A DNA stretch of 64,000 nucleotides from Mucilaginibacter jinjuensis. GTDB lineage: Bacteria > Bacteroidota > Bacteroidia > Sphingobacteriales > Sphingobacteriaceae. A program made the position numbers and the translations under genes. The DNA is taken from assembly GCF_028596025.1 (NCBI RefSeq), contig NZ_CP117167.1:3968001-4032000 (forward strand), read 5' to 3'. Position 1 is the stretch's first letter. Every line of letters starts with the position of its first letter. Of the stretch, positions 27,204 to 36,207 are shown piece by piece. The notes beneath the pieces were generated by a model. It saw nothing but the letters and a program-made list of their open reading frames with translations. It made no database searches and was not told the origin of the DNA.

Positions 27204-28523
27204 CTATAGCGCCAGTTTTCCCTGGTAATAATCCAGTATTTTAATGCGGATAAAGTAATCGTAGCGTGCGCTAATAAGGCTTAGGTTTGCACGGTCCATA
27301 AAGCCCCTGATGGTGATATAATCAACCGAGGTTATTACACCGGCGTTAAACTTGGTTTCGGCTACTTTAAATGATTGGGTGTAGGCATCAACCTGTTCAA
27401 CCAGTGTCTGATAACGCTCGTAAGCCAATGTCATATTTACATACGCCTGGTCCACATTTTTCTTTAAAGTTATTTTAGTGGTTTGAGTTGTATACAGTGC
27501 ATTCAACCTATCAATTTTAGCCAGGGCTACATTATTGCGTGTTTGAAAGAAATTCAGTATCGGGATATGTAAACCAATATTAACACCGTAATTATAGTTG
27601 TTATTGATCTGGCTATGGTAGCCCGTATTATCGAAACTTGAATAATAGCTCGACAGGCCGCCGCCTACAGTTAATGTTGGATAATAAATGCCTTTTGCTG
27701 CCGCTACTTCTTTATCGGTACTTTTTAAACGCAGGTCTGCCGCTTTTACCATGGGGTAATCATTCAAAGCATTGTTATAAACCTCATCAACCGTTAGTTT
27801 ATATTGTGCAGGCAATTCATCGGCCGATAAACGCTGTAGTTTTACGTTTCTGTTATAAGGCACATTCATCAACTGCAACAAGTTTAACTTCTGTGCGTAC
27901 ATAGAATTGCGGGCATCTATCAGCGATAATTTATTAGTGGCTAACTGTCCGCGGGCATCTGTTACATCTGATGGCGAAATGCTGCCGTCCTTGTTCAATA
28001 TGTTTAACCTGTCTAACGATTGTTGCGAAAGCTCTATCTGTGTTTGTGTTAACGAAATCTGATCTTCATTCTCCAAAGCCTGCAGATAAGTGGTAATTAC
28101 GTTTAAAGTAATATCATTTTTGGCCTGTTGAAAATCGAGTTTACCAGCCTGGTAAGCCAATGAAGTTTGCTTAATGCTATTCATCAGGCTTAACCCTTTT
28201 AATAACACCAGACTACTGTTAAGGCTGTAGTTATCATTCGTAATCTGCTGGTTAGCGTAAGTGTAGGTTGTAGGGTCTAAACTGCGGCCATTGTTAATGC
28301 TGCGCGATGCATCGCCGTATACCTGTGGTAGCAGGTTTTCGCGGGCCTGGTTCCAGTAGATCCTATCGCGGTCCATTTGCAGCTCGCTTTGCTTAACAGT
28401 AAGGTTATTTTTTATGGCGATGTCGATACATTGTTGTAGGGTGTACAGACTATCAGTTTGACTAAAAGCCGGAACAGATGAGCAAAGGGTTAGCGCAAAT
28501 AATATGTATTTAAAGTATCTCAT
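27204..28523 (-). CDS. TolC family outer-membrane efflux protein
   Basis: About 439 residues from the ATG at 28523, which gives a clean signal peptide (YILFALTLCSSVPAFSQ). An upstream in-frame start would overlap the ATPase gene and add an unlikely leader. The body has the TolC duplication of long helices: LYTLQQCIDIAIKNNLTVKQSEL, SLQ-type outer loops and a second half starting NALNDYPMVKAADLRLKSTDKEV. Trimers form the outer-membrane channel of tripartite exporters. It is co-transcribed with the ABC ATPase that ends 7 bp upstream, in the sigma-54-like operon A. Confidence 0.9.
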   Translation of the reverse strand: MRYFKYILFALTLCSSVPAFSQTDSLYTLQQCIDIAIKNNLTVKQSELQMDRDRIYWNQARENLLPQVYGDASRSINNGRSLDPTTYTYANQQITNDNYSLNSSLVLLKGLSLMNSIKQTSLAYQAGKLDFQQAKNDITLNVITTYLQALENEDQISLTQTQIELSQQSLDRLNILNKDGSISPSDVTDARGQLATNKLSLIDARNSMYAQKLNLLQLMNVPYNRNVKLQRLSADELPAQYKLTVDEVYNNALNDYPMVKAADLRLKSTDKEVAAAKGIYYPTLTVGGGLSSYYSSFDNTGYHSQINNNYNYGVNIGLHIPILNFFQTRNNVALAKIDRLNALYTTQTTKITLKKNVDQAYVNMTLAYERYQTLVEQVDAYTQSFKVAETKFNAGVITSVDYITIRGFMDRANLSLISARYDYFIRIKILDYYQGKLAL

Positions 28524-28530
28524 TACAGTA

Positions 28531-29208
28531 TTAAACGTTTCTTGATGAATCAATTTTCCCATCCAGCACATTGATAATGCGCGAACCGTACTCGGCATTT
28601 TTTTCGCTGTGGGTAACCTGGATAATGGTAACCTTATCTTCTTTGTTCAGCTTGCGGAAAAGCTCCATAATCTCCTCCCCTTGTTTTGAATTGAGGTTAC
28701 CGGTAGGCTCATCGGCCAGTATTAAACGGGGCTTGGTGATCAGTGCACGGGCAATGCCCACCAATTGCTGTTGGCCGCCTGATAGCTGTGCAGGGAAAAG
28801 ATCTTTCTTACCCACGATCTGGAAACGGTCCAGCATATCGGCAACCAATGCCTTGCGCTCGCTGCTTTTAATGTCCTGATAAATTAACGGGGTTTCGATG
28901 TTTTCGTAAACGGTAAGCTCATCAATTAGGTGATAAGCCTGGAAAACGAAACCGATGTATTGTTTGTATAAAGCCGAACGTGCTTTTTCTTTCAGTTGAT
29001 GAACAGCTTCTTTCATGAAGTAGTGATAACCTTCAGAAGGCTCATCGAGCATACCGATGATATTTAACAAGGTTGACTTGCCCGAACCCGAAGGGCCCAT
29101 TATTGATACAAATTCGCCGGCATCAACATCAAGGCTTACATTGTTTAACACATAAGTTTTATTGCCACCGGCCTGATAGTATTTAGAGATATTTTTTAAG
29201 GATAACAT
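28531..29208 (-). CDS. MacB/LolD-type ABC ATPase of operon A
   Basis: 225 residues from the ATG at 29208 (a TTG two codons upstream is less likely). Motifs are Walker A GPSGSGKST, signature LSGGQQQLVGIARAL, Walker B LILADEPTGNLNS and an H-loop in VTHSEKNAEYG. The residue after LSGGQQQ is Leu where most relatives have Arg. It must work with FtsX-type permeases encoded in operons B and C. Its gene heads operon A with tolC and has the conserved composite promoter (29271-29370). Confidence 0.9.
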   Translation of the reverse strand: MLSLKNISKYYQAGGNKTYVLNNVSLDVDAGEFVSIMGPSGSGKSTLLNIIGMLDEPSEGYHYFMKEAVHQLKEKARSALYKQYIGFVFQAYHLIDELTVYENIETPLIYQDIKSSERKALVADMLDRFQIVGKKDLFPAQLSGGQQQLVGIARALITKPRLILADEPTGNLNSKQGEEIMELFRKLNKEDKVTIIQVTHSEKNAEYGSRIINVLDGKIDSSRNV

Positions 29209-29270
29209 ATACAAATTGTTTGTGATCTGTTGTTTTTTGGTTGCTTAACCGAACACTAAAGTATCAATAA

Positions 29271-29370
29271 CATACCAAACATTTAAAATACTGATTATCA
29301 ATATTTTAATATTTAGTTTAAGTATTTAAACTGTACGGTAGTGTAACACGGTGCGTACGGTAATGATACA
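29271..29370 (-). promoter_or_regulatory. Composite sigma-54-like promoter region A
   Basis: Read on the minus strand towards the ABC ATPase gene. The enhancer-like pair (plus coordinates) is GTACG 29333 / TGTAACA 29342 and GTACG 29355 / TGATACA 29364: two direct repeats 22 bp apart. Next is a WATCAR-N4-TTR (IHF consensus) match at 29284-29296, then TTTGGTATG at 29271-29279, resembling a -24 box, about 62 bp before the ATG. The same order and spacing recur at regions B and C. Confidence 0.7.
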
Positions 29371-29404
29371 ATTTTCGGCCGAAATTATACTTACAGCCAT
29401 TTGC

Positions 29405-29441
29405 ATAAAAAAAGCAGGCCGGGTAAATACCCGGCCTGCTT
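29405..29441 (-). terminator. Terminator of operon B (after DUF4097)
   Basis: A perfect 14-bp stem AAGCAGGCCGGGTA / TACCCGGCCTGCTT with a 2-nt centre (29412-29441), followed on the minus strand by a U-run (A-run at 29407-29413). Confidence 0.85.
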
Positions 29442-29470
29442 CCACTATTAATCACACTATATTACATCAA

Positions 29471-30511
29471 TTAGTTAAACGACAAGTTTACACGGCCGCT
29501 GCCTGCATCGGCACGTACCACAGCGCCACCACCATTTACAGTGCCACGAAGATGCTCTTTATCCGTATCGCCATTAAAGTTGTTTAATTGCGATTTGATT
29601 ATAGTATTGCCACGCAAATCGAGGTTTAAGCCTTGCTTAGCTGGCAAAATTAAATCTATATGGCCGGCACTTACCTCAAGCTTAACATATTTGCCAACCT
29701 GTTTAAATTGCGCATGCAGGCTACCTGCGCTGGTTGATGCATCAAGGCTGCCATCAATACCGCTTAGGTTAATACTGCCGCCCGATGTACCGGTAATTAG
29801 TTCCCCGCCAATATCGTCGCCATGTACGCTGCCACCACTGGTATTAGCTTTAATACTGCCACTTAAACGGGTTAAGTTTAAAGAGCCACCACTGGTTTCT
29901 AAACGGATAGTACCCTGGCAATTATCTGCCGAAATGCTACCGCCGCTAGTTTGCAGATCGATATTATCTTTCGAATCAGATACATGGATACTGCCGCCGC
30001 TGGTTTCACCTTTAATAACACCCGCTAAGTGGTCGAGGTGTAGGCTACCACCGCTGGTTTCAAATTTTTCGTTGCCCGATAAATTATCCAGATGGATACT
30101 GCCGCCGCTTGTATTTAAATTGGTAGAAGTTTTTACCGGCACATATACTTTAAAAGAGATGCTGATATTGTTATTATTCCAACCCCAGTTACTTTCTCTC
30201 TTCGATTTCGCTGTAGCATGTACTTCACCATCGTGAACGTCTATATCAAGAGTGTAATCTTTCTCAATACGTTTTTGGGCTTCTTCTTTGCTTAATTGCT
30301 GGCCATGGTTGTCATTTACGTAAACTTCTACCCGTGCCGAACCATCGGTAACACCACTTACCTGGATGCTGCCACCCGAAGTATTTACAAAGGCTTGTTT
30401 AATACCATAACTGGCCAGCGATTTAGTTAAAAACGGAGTTTGTTTATCATTTTGAGCCATGGCCACAGTACTGCCCAGGCAAAGCATTGTTAAAATAAGG
30501 TTGATTTTCAT
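29471..30511 (-). CDS. DUF4097 beta-strand repeat protein, operon B
   Basis: 346 residues with a signal peptide (LTMLCLGSTVAMAQ). From about residue 128 a 20-21-residue repeat starting (N/E/Q)TSGGS(I/L)... recurs: TSGGS occurs eight times plus one TSAGS. This pattern predicts a right-handed beta-helix or stacked beta-sheet in the periplasm or on the surface. Last gene of operon B, followed by a terminator. A more diverged paralogue ends operon C, so the protein probably has a shared part in the export system. Function not known. Confidence 0.85.
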   Translation of the reverse strand: MKINLILTMLCLGSTVAMAQNDKQTPFLTKSLASYGIKQAFVNTSGGSIQVSGVTDGSARVEVYVNDNHGQQLSKEEAQKRIEKDYTLDIDVHDGEVHATAKSKRESNWGWNNNNISISFKVYVPVKTSTNLNTSGGSIHLDNLSGNEKFETSGGSLHLDHLAGVIKGETSGGSIHVSDSKDNIDLQTSGGSISADNCQGTIRLETSGGSLNLTRLSGSIKANTSGGSVHGDDIGGELITGTSGGSINLSGIDGSLDASTSAGSLHAQFKQVGKYVKLEVSAGHIDLILPAKQGLNLDLRGNTIIKSQLNNFNGDTDKEHLRGTVNGGGAVVRADAGSGRVNLSFN

Positions 30512-30582
30512 AAACGTTGAATTTGGTTACCTATCAGACGCGCATATTTTTAGAATAGTTGCACCGATTTTAAAATAATTTT

Positions 30583-30707
30583 GAAGGAGTGAATGATAGA
30601 ATGAGTGAATGGAAAGAACTAAAATCAAGATTCTATCATTCTATCATTATTCTATCATTCACTCACTCTATCATTCTATCATTAGTCTCATTCACTCCTC
30701 AGGCTTT
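30583..30707. repeat. Self-complementary low-complexity spacer in operon B
   Basis: The left part (AGTGAATGATAGAATGAGTG) and right part (repeats of CTATCATTCTATCATT and CATTCACTC) are mutually complementary over tens of bases. The right part overlaps the last codons of the permease gene. On the mRNA it forms a hairpin between the permease and DUF4097 genes. Confidence 0.65.
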
Positions 30708-33162
30708 TTATCGGGTTAGTCAACGCGGCTTTAATGGATTGAAAGCTGATAGTAGCCAGCGCAATTATCAATGTTATACCTGCTGCCAGGGAAAAGATCC
30801 ACCAGCTTACGGGGGTGCGATAAGCAAAATCCTGAAGCCATTTATCCATAGCATACCAGGCTATAGGGAAGGAAATTACTGACGCTACAATAACCAGTTT
30901 CAGGAAATCTTTCGAGAGCATAGTCACCACGTTTTCGATTGATGCGCCCAGCACTTTACGGATACCGATCTCTTTGGTGCGGCGTTGCGCAGTGTAAATG
31001 GCTAATCCCAGTAAACCTAAGCAAGCTACGGTTAACGACAGGAACGTAAACACACTAAACACCTGCCCAATTGTTTGATCTGCACGGTAAAGCGAATCAA
31101 ATTCGGCATCGAGGAAGGTATATTCGAACGGCGTATCAGGCATAAACGATCTCCATTTGCTTTGTATCGCAGCTATTGTTGCGGCATAATCACCCGGCTT
31201 TATCCTAACGGTGATATATGAGGTAGATGAACCGTAAGTTTTAGATGTTTTGTAGAACAATGCAAACGGCGGTACAGATTGATGCAATGATTCTACATTG
31301 AAATCTTTAACCACTCCTACTACTTTAAACTGTGTGTTGTTGCCACCCGGATAAGTCATGGTTTTGCCGATTGGGTTTTTCCAGCCAATTTGTTTAGCAG
31401 CAGCTTCGTTGATAACGACAGAGGCAGAATCGGCAAATTCTTTAGAGAAATTACGACCGTTGGCCATTTTTAATCCCAGGGTTGGTGCAAAGGCTTCATC
31501 AACAATAAATGAAGCTAGCAGGATGTTGTTCTCACCACTTTTGGTATTGCCCGGTTCCAGTTCGGGGATATAGGTGTCTGCAAACCTATTTTGGGTTGGT
31601 ATACCGGTGGCTATGGTGGCATTGCTGATCTCTGGCAAACGCAGCAGTTCCTGGCGAAGGCTTTCTTCGCTCTGGCCCAAACGTTCGGCATTTTGAATAA
31701 CGAGTACGTTTTCTTTATTGAAGCCGAGATCTTTGGTTTGGGTATAATGCAGTTGCTTGTAAACAATCAGCGTACAAATAATAAGCACAGTTGAAACCGT
31801 AAACTGAAATATAACCAGCGCATTGCGCATTAAAAACCCGCTCGAATCTTTGAAGATACTGCTGCCTTTTAAAATACTTACCGGCTTTAATGACGTGAGG
31901 AAGAACGCCGGATAACTACCGGCCAGTAAAGAGGTAATTACGATCAATGCACCAATACCTGCAATTGCCTGTAAACCAAACAGTGTATTAATACTCAGCT
32001 CCTTCGCTGCTAACTGATTAAATGCAGGCAATGCCAAGGCAACAATTACTACTGCCACAAAAGCAGCAAATAAACAGTATAAAAATGCCTCAGCCATAAA
32101 CTGACCGATTAATTGTTTACGTGCCGAACCCAGTACTTTTCTAATCCCCACCTCCTTTGCTCTGCGCGCAGCCTGTGCAGTAGAAAGGTTCATGAAATTG
32201 ATACAAGCCAGCAGTATTATAAACAGTGCAATAGCCGAAAATATATATACATACTTAATGTCGCTCTGATTAAAATAACGTGTACCTACGTTAACTGAAT
32301 ACAAGTGCTGCTCTGTAATGGGTTGCAGGTGCAGGTCCCAGTGGCCGCCTTTCTTTTTAAACTCGTCCCAGGGTTGGCCAATACGTTTAAATGCACTTGC
32401 CGCTTGTTGATTTACCATGGCCGGGAACCTGCTTTCCAGGCGTTTCATACTGGCGGCATCTACAGCTACGTTAGGTTTCAACTTTACATAAGTACCCATT
32501 TGCAGCCATACCCAGCTCCAGTTAAAATGCTTTACAGGCGGGATGCTTTCAGTAGATTGAAGCATATCAAATTGCAATGACGATTGTGCGGGAAGATCTT
32601 TCAGTACCGCAGTAACGGTAAACGGCTTAGCGTATTCATCAAACACCAAGGTTTTACCAATAGGCGATGCATCACCGAAATACTTTTTAGCAGCACGTTC
32701 TGTTAACACAACAGAATTTACGCCGCTTAAACAAGTTGCAGCATTACCGACTACCAGGGGATAATTTAGAAGCTGAAGAAAGTTAGAATCAACAGCCAAC
32801 AGGTTTTTCTCGGTCAATGATTTTTTCTGACCATTACTTTCGAAATAAATGATCTCGTTATTGGGTTTATAGATCCGTGCATAACTTTCAACCTCAGAGA
32901 AATTGCTTTTCAACGCGGCACCAACAGGTGGTGGCGTATGACCGAGCAAAAACTCGTCGTTACCCATTTTACCATCCAGGTTAACACGGAAAATATGGTC
33001 GTTATCTTTAAAAAAGCGGTCGTAACTCAGCTCATCTTTTACATACATGCCAATAAACAACACGCAGGCCAAACCAATAGCTAAACCGCTAATGTTTATA
33101 ATGCTGCTTACCTTATTGCGGCTAAGGTTACGCCAGGCTATTTTAAAGTAATTACGTATCAT
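30688..33162 (-). CDS. FtsX/MacB-type ABC transporter permease (operon B, second copy)
   Basis: 824 residues from the ATG at 33162 (MIRNYFKIAWRNL, matching its paralogues; a TTG three codons upstream is unlikely). The layout is N-terminal membrane helix, periplasmic MacB-PCD domain, three membrane helices, a second helix plus PCD domain, and three C-terminal helices. Both halves carry the FtsX coupling motif: KEVGIRKVLGS and KEIGIRKVLGA. It is one polypeptide equal to two MacB halves without the ATPase. It ends TNPIKSLRSE like its paralogues. It needs a separate ATPase (28531 or 49999 genes). Confidence 0.92.
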   Translation of the reverse strand: MIRNYFKIAWRNLSRNKVSSIINISGLAIGLACVLFIGMYVKDELSYDRFFKDNDHIFRVNLDGKMGNDEFLLGHTPPPVGAALKSNFSEVESYARIYKPNNEIIYFESNGQKKSLTEKNLLAVDSNFLQLLNYPLVVGNAATCLSGVNSVVLTERAAKKYFGDASPIGKTLVFDEYAKPFTVTAVLKDLPAQSSLQFDMLQSTESIPPVKHFNWSWVWLQMGTYVKLKPNVAVDAASMKRLESRFPAMVNQQAASAFKRIGQPWDEFKKKGGHWDLHLQPITEQHLYSVNVGTRYFNQSDIKYVYIFSAIALFIILLACINFMNLSTAQAARRAKEVGIRKVLGSARKQLIGQFMAEAFLYCLFAAFVAVVIVALALPAFNQLAAKELSINTLFGLQAIAGIGALIVITSLLAGSYPAFFLTSLKPVSILKGSSIFKDSSGFLMRNALVIFQFTVSTVLIICTLIVYKQLHYTQTKDLGFNKENVLVIQNAERLGQSEESLRQELLRLPEISNATIATGIPTQNRFADTYIPELEPGNTKSGENNILLASFIVDEAFAPTLGLKMANGRNFSKEFADSASVVINEAAAKQIGWKNPIGKTMTYPGGNNTQFKVVGVVKDFNVESLHQSVPPFALFYKTSKTYGSSTSYITVRIKPGDYAATIAAIQSKWRSFMPDTPFEYTFLDAEFDSLYRADQTIGQVFSVFTFLSLTVACLGLLGLAIYTAQRRTKEIGIRKVLGASIENVVTMLSKDFLKLVIVASVISFPIAWYAMDKWLQDFAYRTPVSWWIFSLAAGITLIIALATISFQSIKAALTNPIKSLRSE

Positions 33163-33177
33163 AAAATTCAATTTTGA

Positions 33178-33279
33178 ATGAGTGAATTAGTGAGTGATTG
33201 AGTATTTATTGTCGATTTTTGAATTAATGAAAAAATGCCTTTTAACACTCACTAACTCAGTCCCTCACTAATTTAAAAC
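33178..33279. repeat. Self-complementary low-complexity spacer between permeases of operon B
   Basis: Words such as GAGTGAATTAGTGAGTGATTGAG on the left are mirrored by CACTCACTAACTCAG and CCTCACTAAT on the right, across about 100 bp, forming a hairpin in the mRNA between two paralogous permease genes. Confidence 0.6.
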
Positions 33280-33284
33280 TAGAT

Positions 33285-35708
33285 CTATTCGCTCTTCAGG
33301 CTCTTAACCGGGTTGGCCAATGCAGCTCTTACCGCCTGAATACTTATAGTTAGTAAAGCAATGGTAAGAGCTATTAATGCAGACAGCGCAAAAATCCACC
33401 ATTGGATAGTGATGCGGTAGGCAAAGCCTTCCAGCCATTTATGCATTACCCACCAGGCAACCGGGAAAGCGATTACTGCGGCCACTAATACCAGTTTGGC
33501 AAACTCGCGCGACAGTAAAATCACAATGCTCGACACGCTAGATCCTAACACCTTACGGATCCCTATCTCCTTAGTACGTTGTACAATTACCATGATTGAG
33601 ATGGCCAATAAACCGATGCAAGAAATAATAATAGCGATGATTGCCGCGCTGATAAATATGGTTGACAAGCGTTTCTCGGCACGGTATTGCTTTTCGGTAT
33701 TTTCTGTAAGCCACGAACCGGTAAACTCAATATTAGGGAAAGCCGCATGCCATTTTGCTTTTACCCGGTCGAAATCATTCAGCAGGTTATTAGATTTCAA
33801 TCGAACAAATATGTAGCTGATCGGAAAATCCTTTTTCATCGTCAGCGTCAATGGTTCAACCTCTTCATGCAGCGATTGAAAGTTATAATCTTTAAACACA
33901 CCAATGATTTGCATTGGCGGTTCGCCATCGCGCATCGGCAAATAGGTGCCTACTACATTACCCTTGCCAACTAAGGCGGCCATTTTCTCGTTAATTACTA
34001 CGTTATTGCTATCTGCGGCATAATCTCTCGAAAAATCGCGACCGGCTGCGAGTTTAATATCAAGCGTTTTCAGAAAATCAAAATCTACCGTTTGCTCATG
34101 CGTACGGATCTCGTGTCCTTTGTAATTGAACCCACGTACCGAGTTGCTGCTCGAGCCATCTTTGCCCCTGCCCAAATTAATATAAGAACCACTGATACCC
34201 ACCACGCCCGGTTCGCCGGCCATCTGGTTACGGAACAACTGTACGGCCTGCAAACCATTGATACTATTACCAATCGGGATACTGATTACCTCGTTTTTAT
34301 TATAGCCCAGTGGCTTGGTTTGCAGATAGCTGATCTGCTGCCAGATAATAAGGGTACAAATAGTGAGGATAGTAGCCAGCGAGAATTGTACCACCAGTAA
34401 TATGTTACGCACCTTGCCGGGCTTTTGCGTATTTACAGATCCTTTTAAAACCTGGGTAGTTTTATAGCGCAGCATCAATAAAGCAGGATAAAAACCAGCT
34501 GCAATGGTAATAAAAAAGAACAGACCAATAATTGTAAACAGTTGCAGCGGCTGTAAAAGCATATTAAGCTTTATCCCACTCTGAAAAGCTGCTTTAAAGC
34601 CAGGCATCACCAGTGCAGCAAGGCTAATACCTGCAACCAAAGCAATCAGGCATATCATTACGGTTTCTGTCCAAAACTGGGTTAGCAATTGCCACTTACC
34701 TGCCCCTAAAGTTTTGCGCACCCCAATTTCGCGGGCACGGGTAAATGAGCGGGCTACCGATAGGTTAACAAAGTTGATGCAGGCAATGATCAATATAAAT
34801 ATGGCAATAACCAATAAGGCACCCACATAAGTTTTGCTGATTGGCGAACCGTAAACAGCGCCCATATCGGTATTAAAGTGATTGTCTTTAAATGGAAAAA
34901 TGCCCAATGATTCGCGCTCGCCATCTGTCAGTGGTTTGGCGCCGTCACGCTTTAAATCATCCAGATCTTGTTTCAGGTATTTCTTTACAAATGGTTTTAA
35001 ACCCTGCTCAAACCTGGCAGGGTTGGCATTGGCGTTTAACTGTACGTATACAATATGCGTGCGCGAATCCCAGACTTTTAACAGCTCTTTGTAGCTACCA
35101 GAATTTTCGAAACGGACCGTAAGATCAGACCCAAGGCTCGAGTTAGCCGGATAATTATCCGTCAAACCACTTACGATAAAACTCCGCGGCTGATCGTCGT
35201 ATTTTACAACGATGGTTTTACCAATCGGGTCGGCATCGCCAAAAATAGCTTTGGCCGAAGCTTTGGTTAATACCACATCATTTAAACCGGTTAATGCTGT
35301 TTTATTTCCTTTGATGATCGGAAATGAGAAAATGTTAAAGTAATCGGCATCAACAAAATTAACCTCTTGTTGTATTTGCTTATCACCATAAGTTACAGTT
35401 GCCGGCGGGCCGCCTGTTACACGGGTAATGTATTTCACATCGGGATAATCTGCCTTTAAGGTTGGAGCTAACGGTACAGGCATTGAACCTGTTTTTTGTG
35501 GTGCGCCCGGTCTGCTTATGGTAAAATATACCTGGTAAATATTGTCGATATTTTTATGAAAGTTATCGTACGATGATTCGAAAAACACAGTCAGCAATAA
35601 CAATGTTGAGCTCGCAATAGCTACCGAAAGCCCAACAATATTCATGCTGTTGAATACGCGGCCTTTCCACAAATTACGCCAGGCAGTTTTAATGTAATTT
35701 TTAAACAT
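33285..35708 (-). CDS. FtsX/MacB-type ABC transporter permease (operon B, first copy)
   Basis: 807 residues, two PCD/FtsX modules. Coupling motifs are REIGVRKTLGAGK in the first half and KEIGIRKVLGSS in the second. The first helix (MNIVGLSVAIASSTLLLLTVFF) lacks the GLA(L/I)G pattern of the other copies, and the periplasmic domain is one of the most diverged of the set. It starts 9 bp after the 87-residue exported protein, so the two are translated as a pair. It ends NPVKSLKSE. Confidence 0.92.
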   Translation of the reverse strand: MFKNYIKTAWRNLWKGRVFNSMNIVGLSVAIASSTLLLLTVFFESSYDNFHKNIDNIYQVYFTISRPGAPQKTGSMPVPLAPTLKADYPDVKYITRVTGGPPATVTYGDKQIQQEVNFVDADYFNIFSFPIIKGNKTALTGLNDVVLTKASAKAIFGDADPIGKTIVVKYDDQPRSFIVSGLTDNYPANSSLGSDLTVRFENSGSYKELLKVWDSRTHIVYVQLNANANPARFEQGLKPFVKKYLKQDLDDLKRDGAKPLTDGERESLGIFPFKDNHFNTDMGAVYGSPISKTYVGALLVIAIFILIIACINFVNLSVARSFTRAREIGVRKTLGAGKWQLLTQFWTETVMICLIALVAGISLAALVMPGFKAAFQSGIKLNMLLQPLQLFTIIGLFFFITIAAGFYPALLMLRYKTTQVLKGSVNTQKPGKVRNILLVVQFSLATILTICTLIIWQQISYLQTKPLGYNKNEVISIPIGNSINGLQAVQLFRNQMAGEPGVVGISGSYINLGRGKDGSSSNSVRGFNYKGHEIRTHEQTVDFDFLKTLDIKLAAGRDFSRDYAADSNNVVINEKMAALVGKGNVVGTYLPMRDGEPPMQIIGVFKDYNFQSLHEEVEPLTLTMKKDFPISYIFVRLKSNNLLNDFDRVKAKWHAAFPNIEFTGSWLTENTEKQYRAEKRLSTIFISAAIIAIIISCIGLLAISIMVIVQRTKEIGIRKVLGSSVSSIVILLSREFAKLVLVAAVIAFPVAWWVMHKWLEGFAYRITIQWWIFALSALIALTIALLTISIQAVRAALANPVKSLKSE

Positions 35709-35717
35709 AATGCTGTA

Positions 35718-35981
35718 TTATTTAACCCCCAGTGAGTCGGTAACGTGTTTAATGATAGAATCTCTTTGCATTTTGCTCATTCCTTTTATATCATAGGTAC
35801 GTTCAAATTTAATGGGCTGGCTTTTGTTCTTTATTCCTTCAATAGCGATATGCAATGTTTTGCCATCATCATCTATCGATTTATGGTAAACTGCAACTAC
35901 ATCCTTATGTGTAGTTTGTGCCGTAGCAGCTAATGCTATCCCTAAAATGCAGATCGTAAATATGTTTTGGAGTGTTTTCAT
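35718..35981 (-). CDS. Small exported protein heading operon B
   Basis: 87 residues from the ATG at 35981, chosen because it gives a signal peptide (TLQNIFTICILGIALAATAQ); the longer frame to 36053 would run through the promoter region. The mature ~65 residues are polar (VVAVYHKSIDDDGKTLHIA, then a C-terminal helix). I do not recognise a family. It is the first gene of operon B, 9 bp before a permease and directly downstream of the composite promoter, so it may be a periplasmic accessory or sensor of the exporter. Confidence 0.65.
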   Translation of the reverse strand: MKTLQNIFTICILGIALAATAQTTHKDVVAVYHKSIDDDGKTLHIAIEGIKNKSQPIKFERTYDIKGMSKMQRDSIIKHVTDSLGVK

Positions 35982-36022
35982 GTAGCAATAATTTGTTTTA
36001 TCGTACACTATAGTTACAATTC

Positions 36023-36121
36023 CATACCAAACAATCAAATTATTGATTATCAAATATTTATATTCAATAAATAATTAAATGGTGTACGATTGTGTAACAC
36101 GATGCGTACGGTTTTGATACA
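36023..36121 (-). promoter_or_regulatory. Composite sigma-54-like promoter region B
   Basis: Plus coordinates: GTACG 36084 / TGTAACA 36093 and GTACG 36106 / TGATACA 36115 form two direct repeats 22 bp apart. An IHF-consensus-like site lies at 36036-36048 and TTTGGTATG (minus strand) at 36023-36031. The ATG of the 87-residue gene is about 41 bp further. The architecture is identical to region A, with the repeat pair 53 bp from the TGG box. Confidence 0.7.
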
Positions 36122-36153
36122 CTATGTAAGTGATTGATTCCGAACAATAAAGC

Positions 36154-36183
36154 AAAAAAAAGAGCGGCACATTTGTACCGCTC
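36154..36183 (-). terminator. Terminator of operon C
   Basis: On the minus strand the stem GAGCGGTACA / TGTGCCGCTC (one G-U pair) is followed by eight U. It ends transcription of the long operon C after its DUF4097 gene and lies just upstream of region B. Confidence 0.85.
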
Positions 36184-36207
36184 CATTATATTAAATAAGT
36201 TGATTGC

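Noticed and set aside
29541..30236. 231-residue plus-strand frame over the DUF4097 gene
   Set aside because: It mirrors the TSGGS repeat codons on the other strand (Pro-Pro-Leu-Val repeats) and has no start context; the minus-strand gene has a signal peptide and family match.
35982..36053. Longer start at 36053 for the 87-residue protein
   Set aside because: It would add 24 residues encoded by the promoter region and bury the signal peptide.
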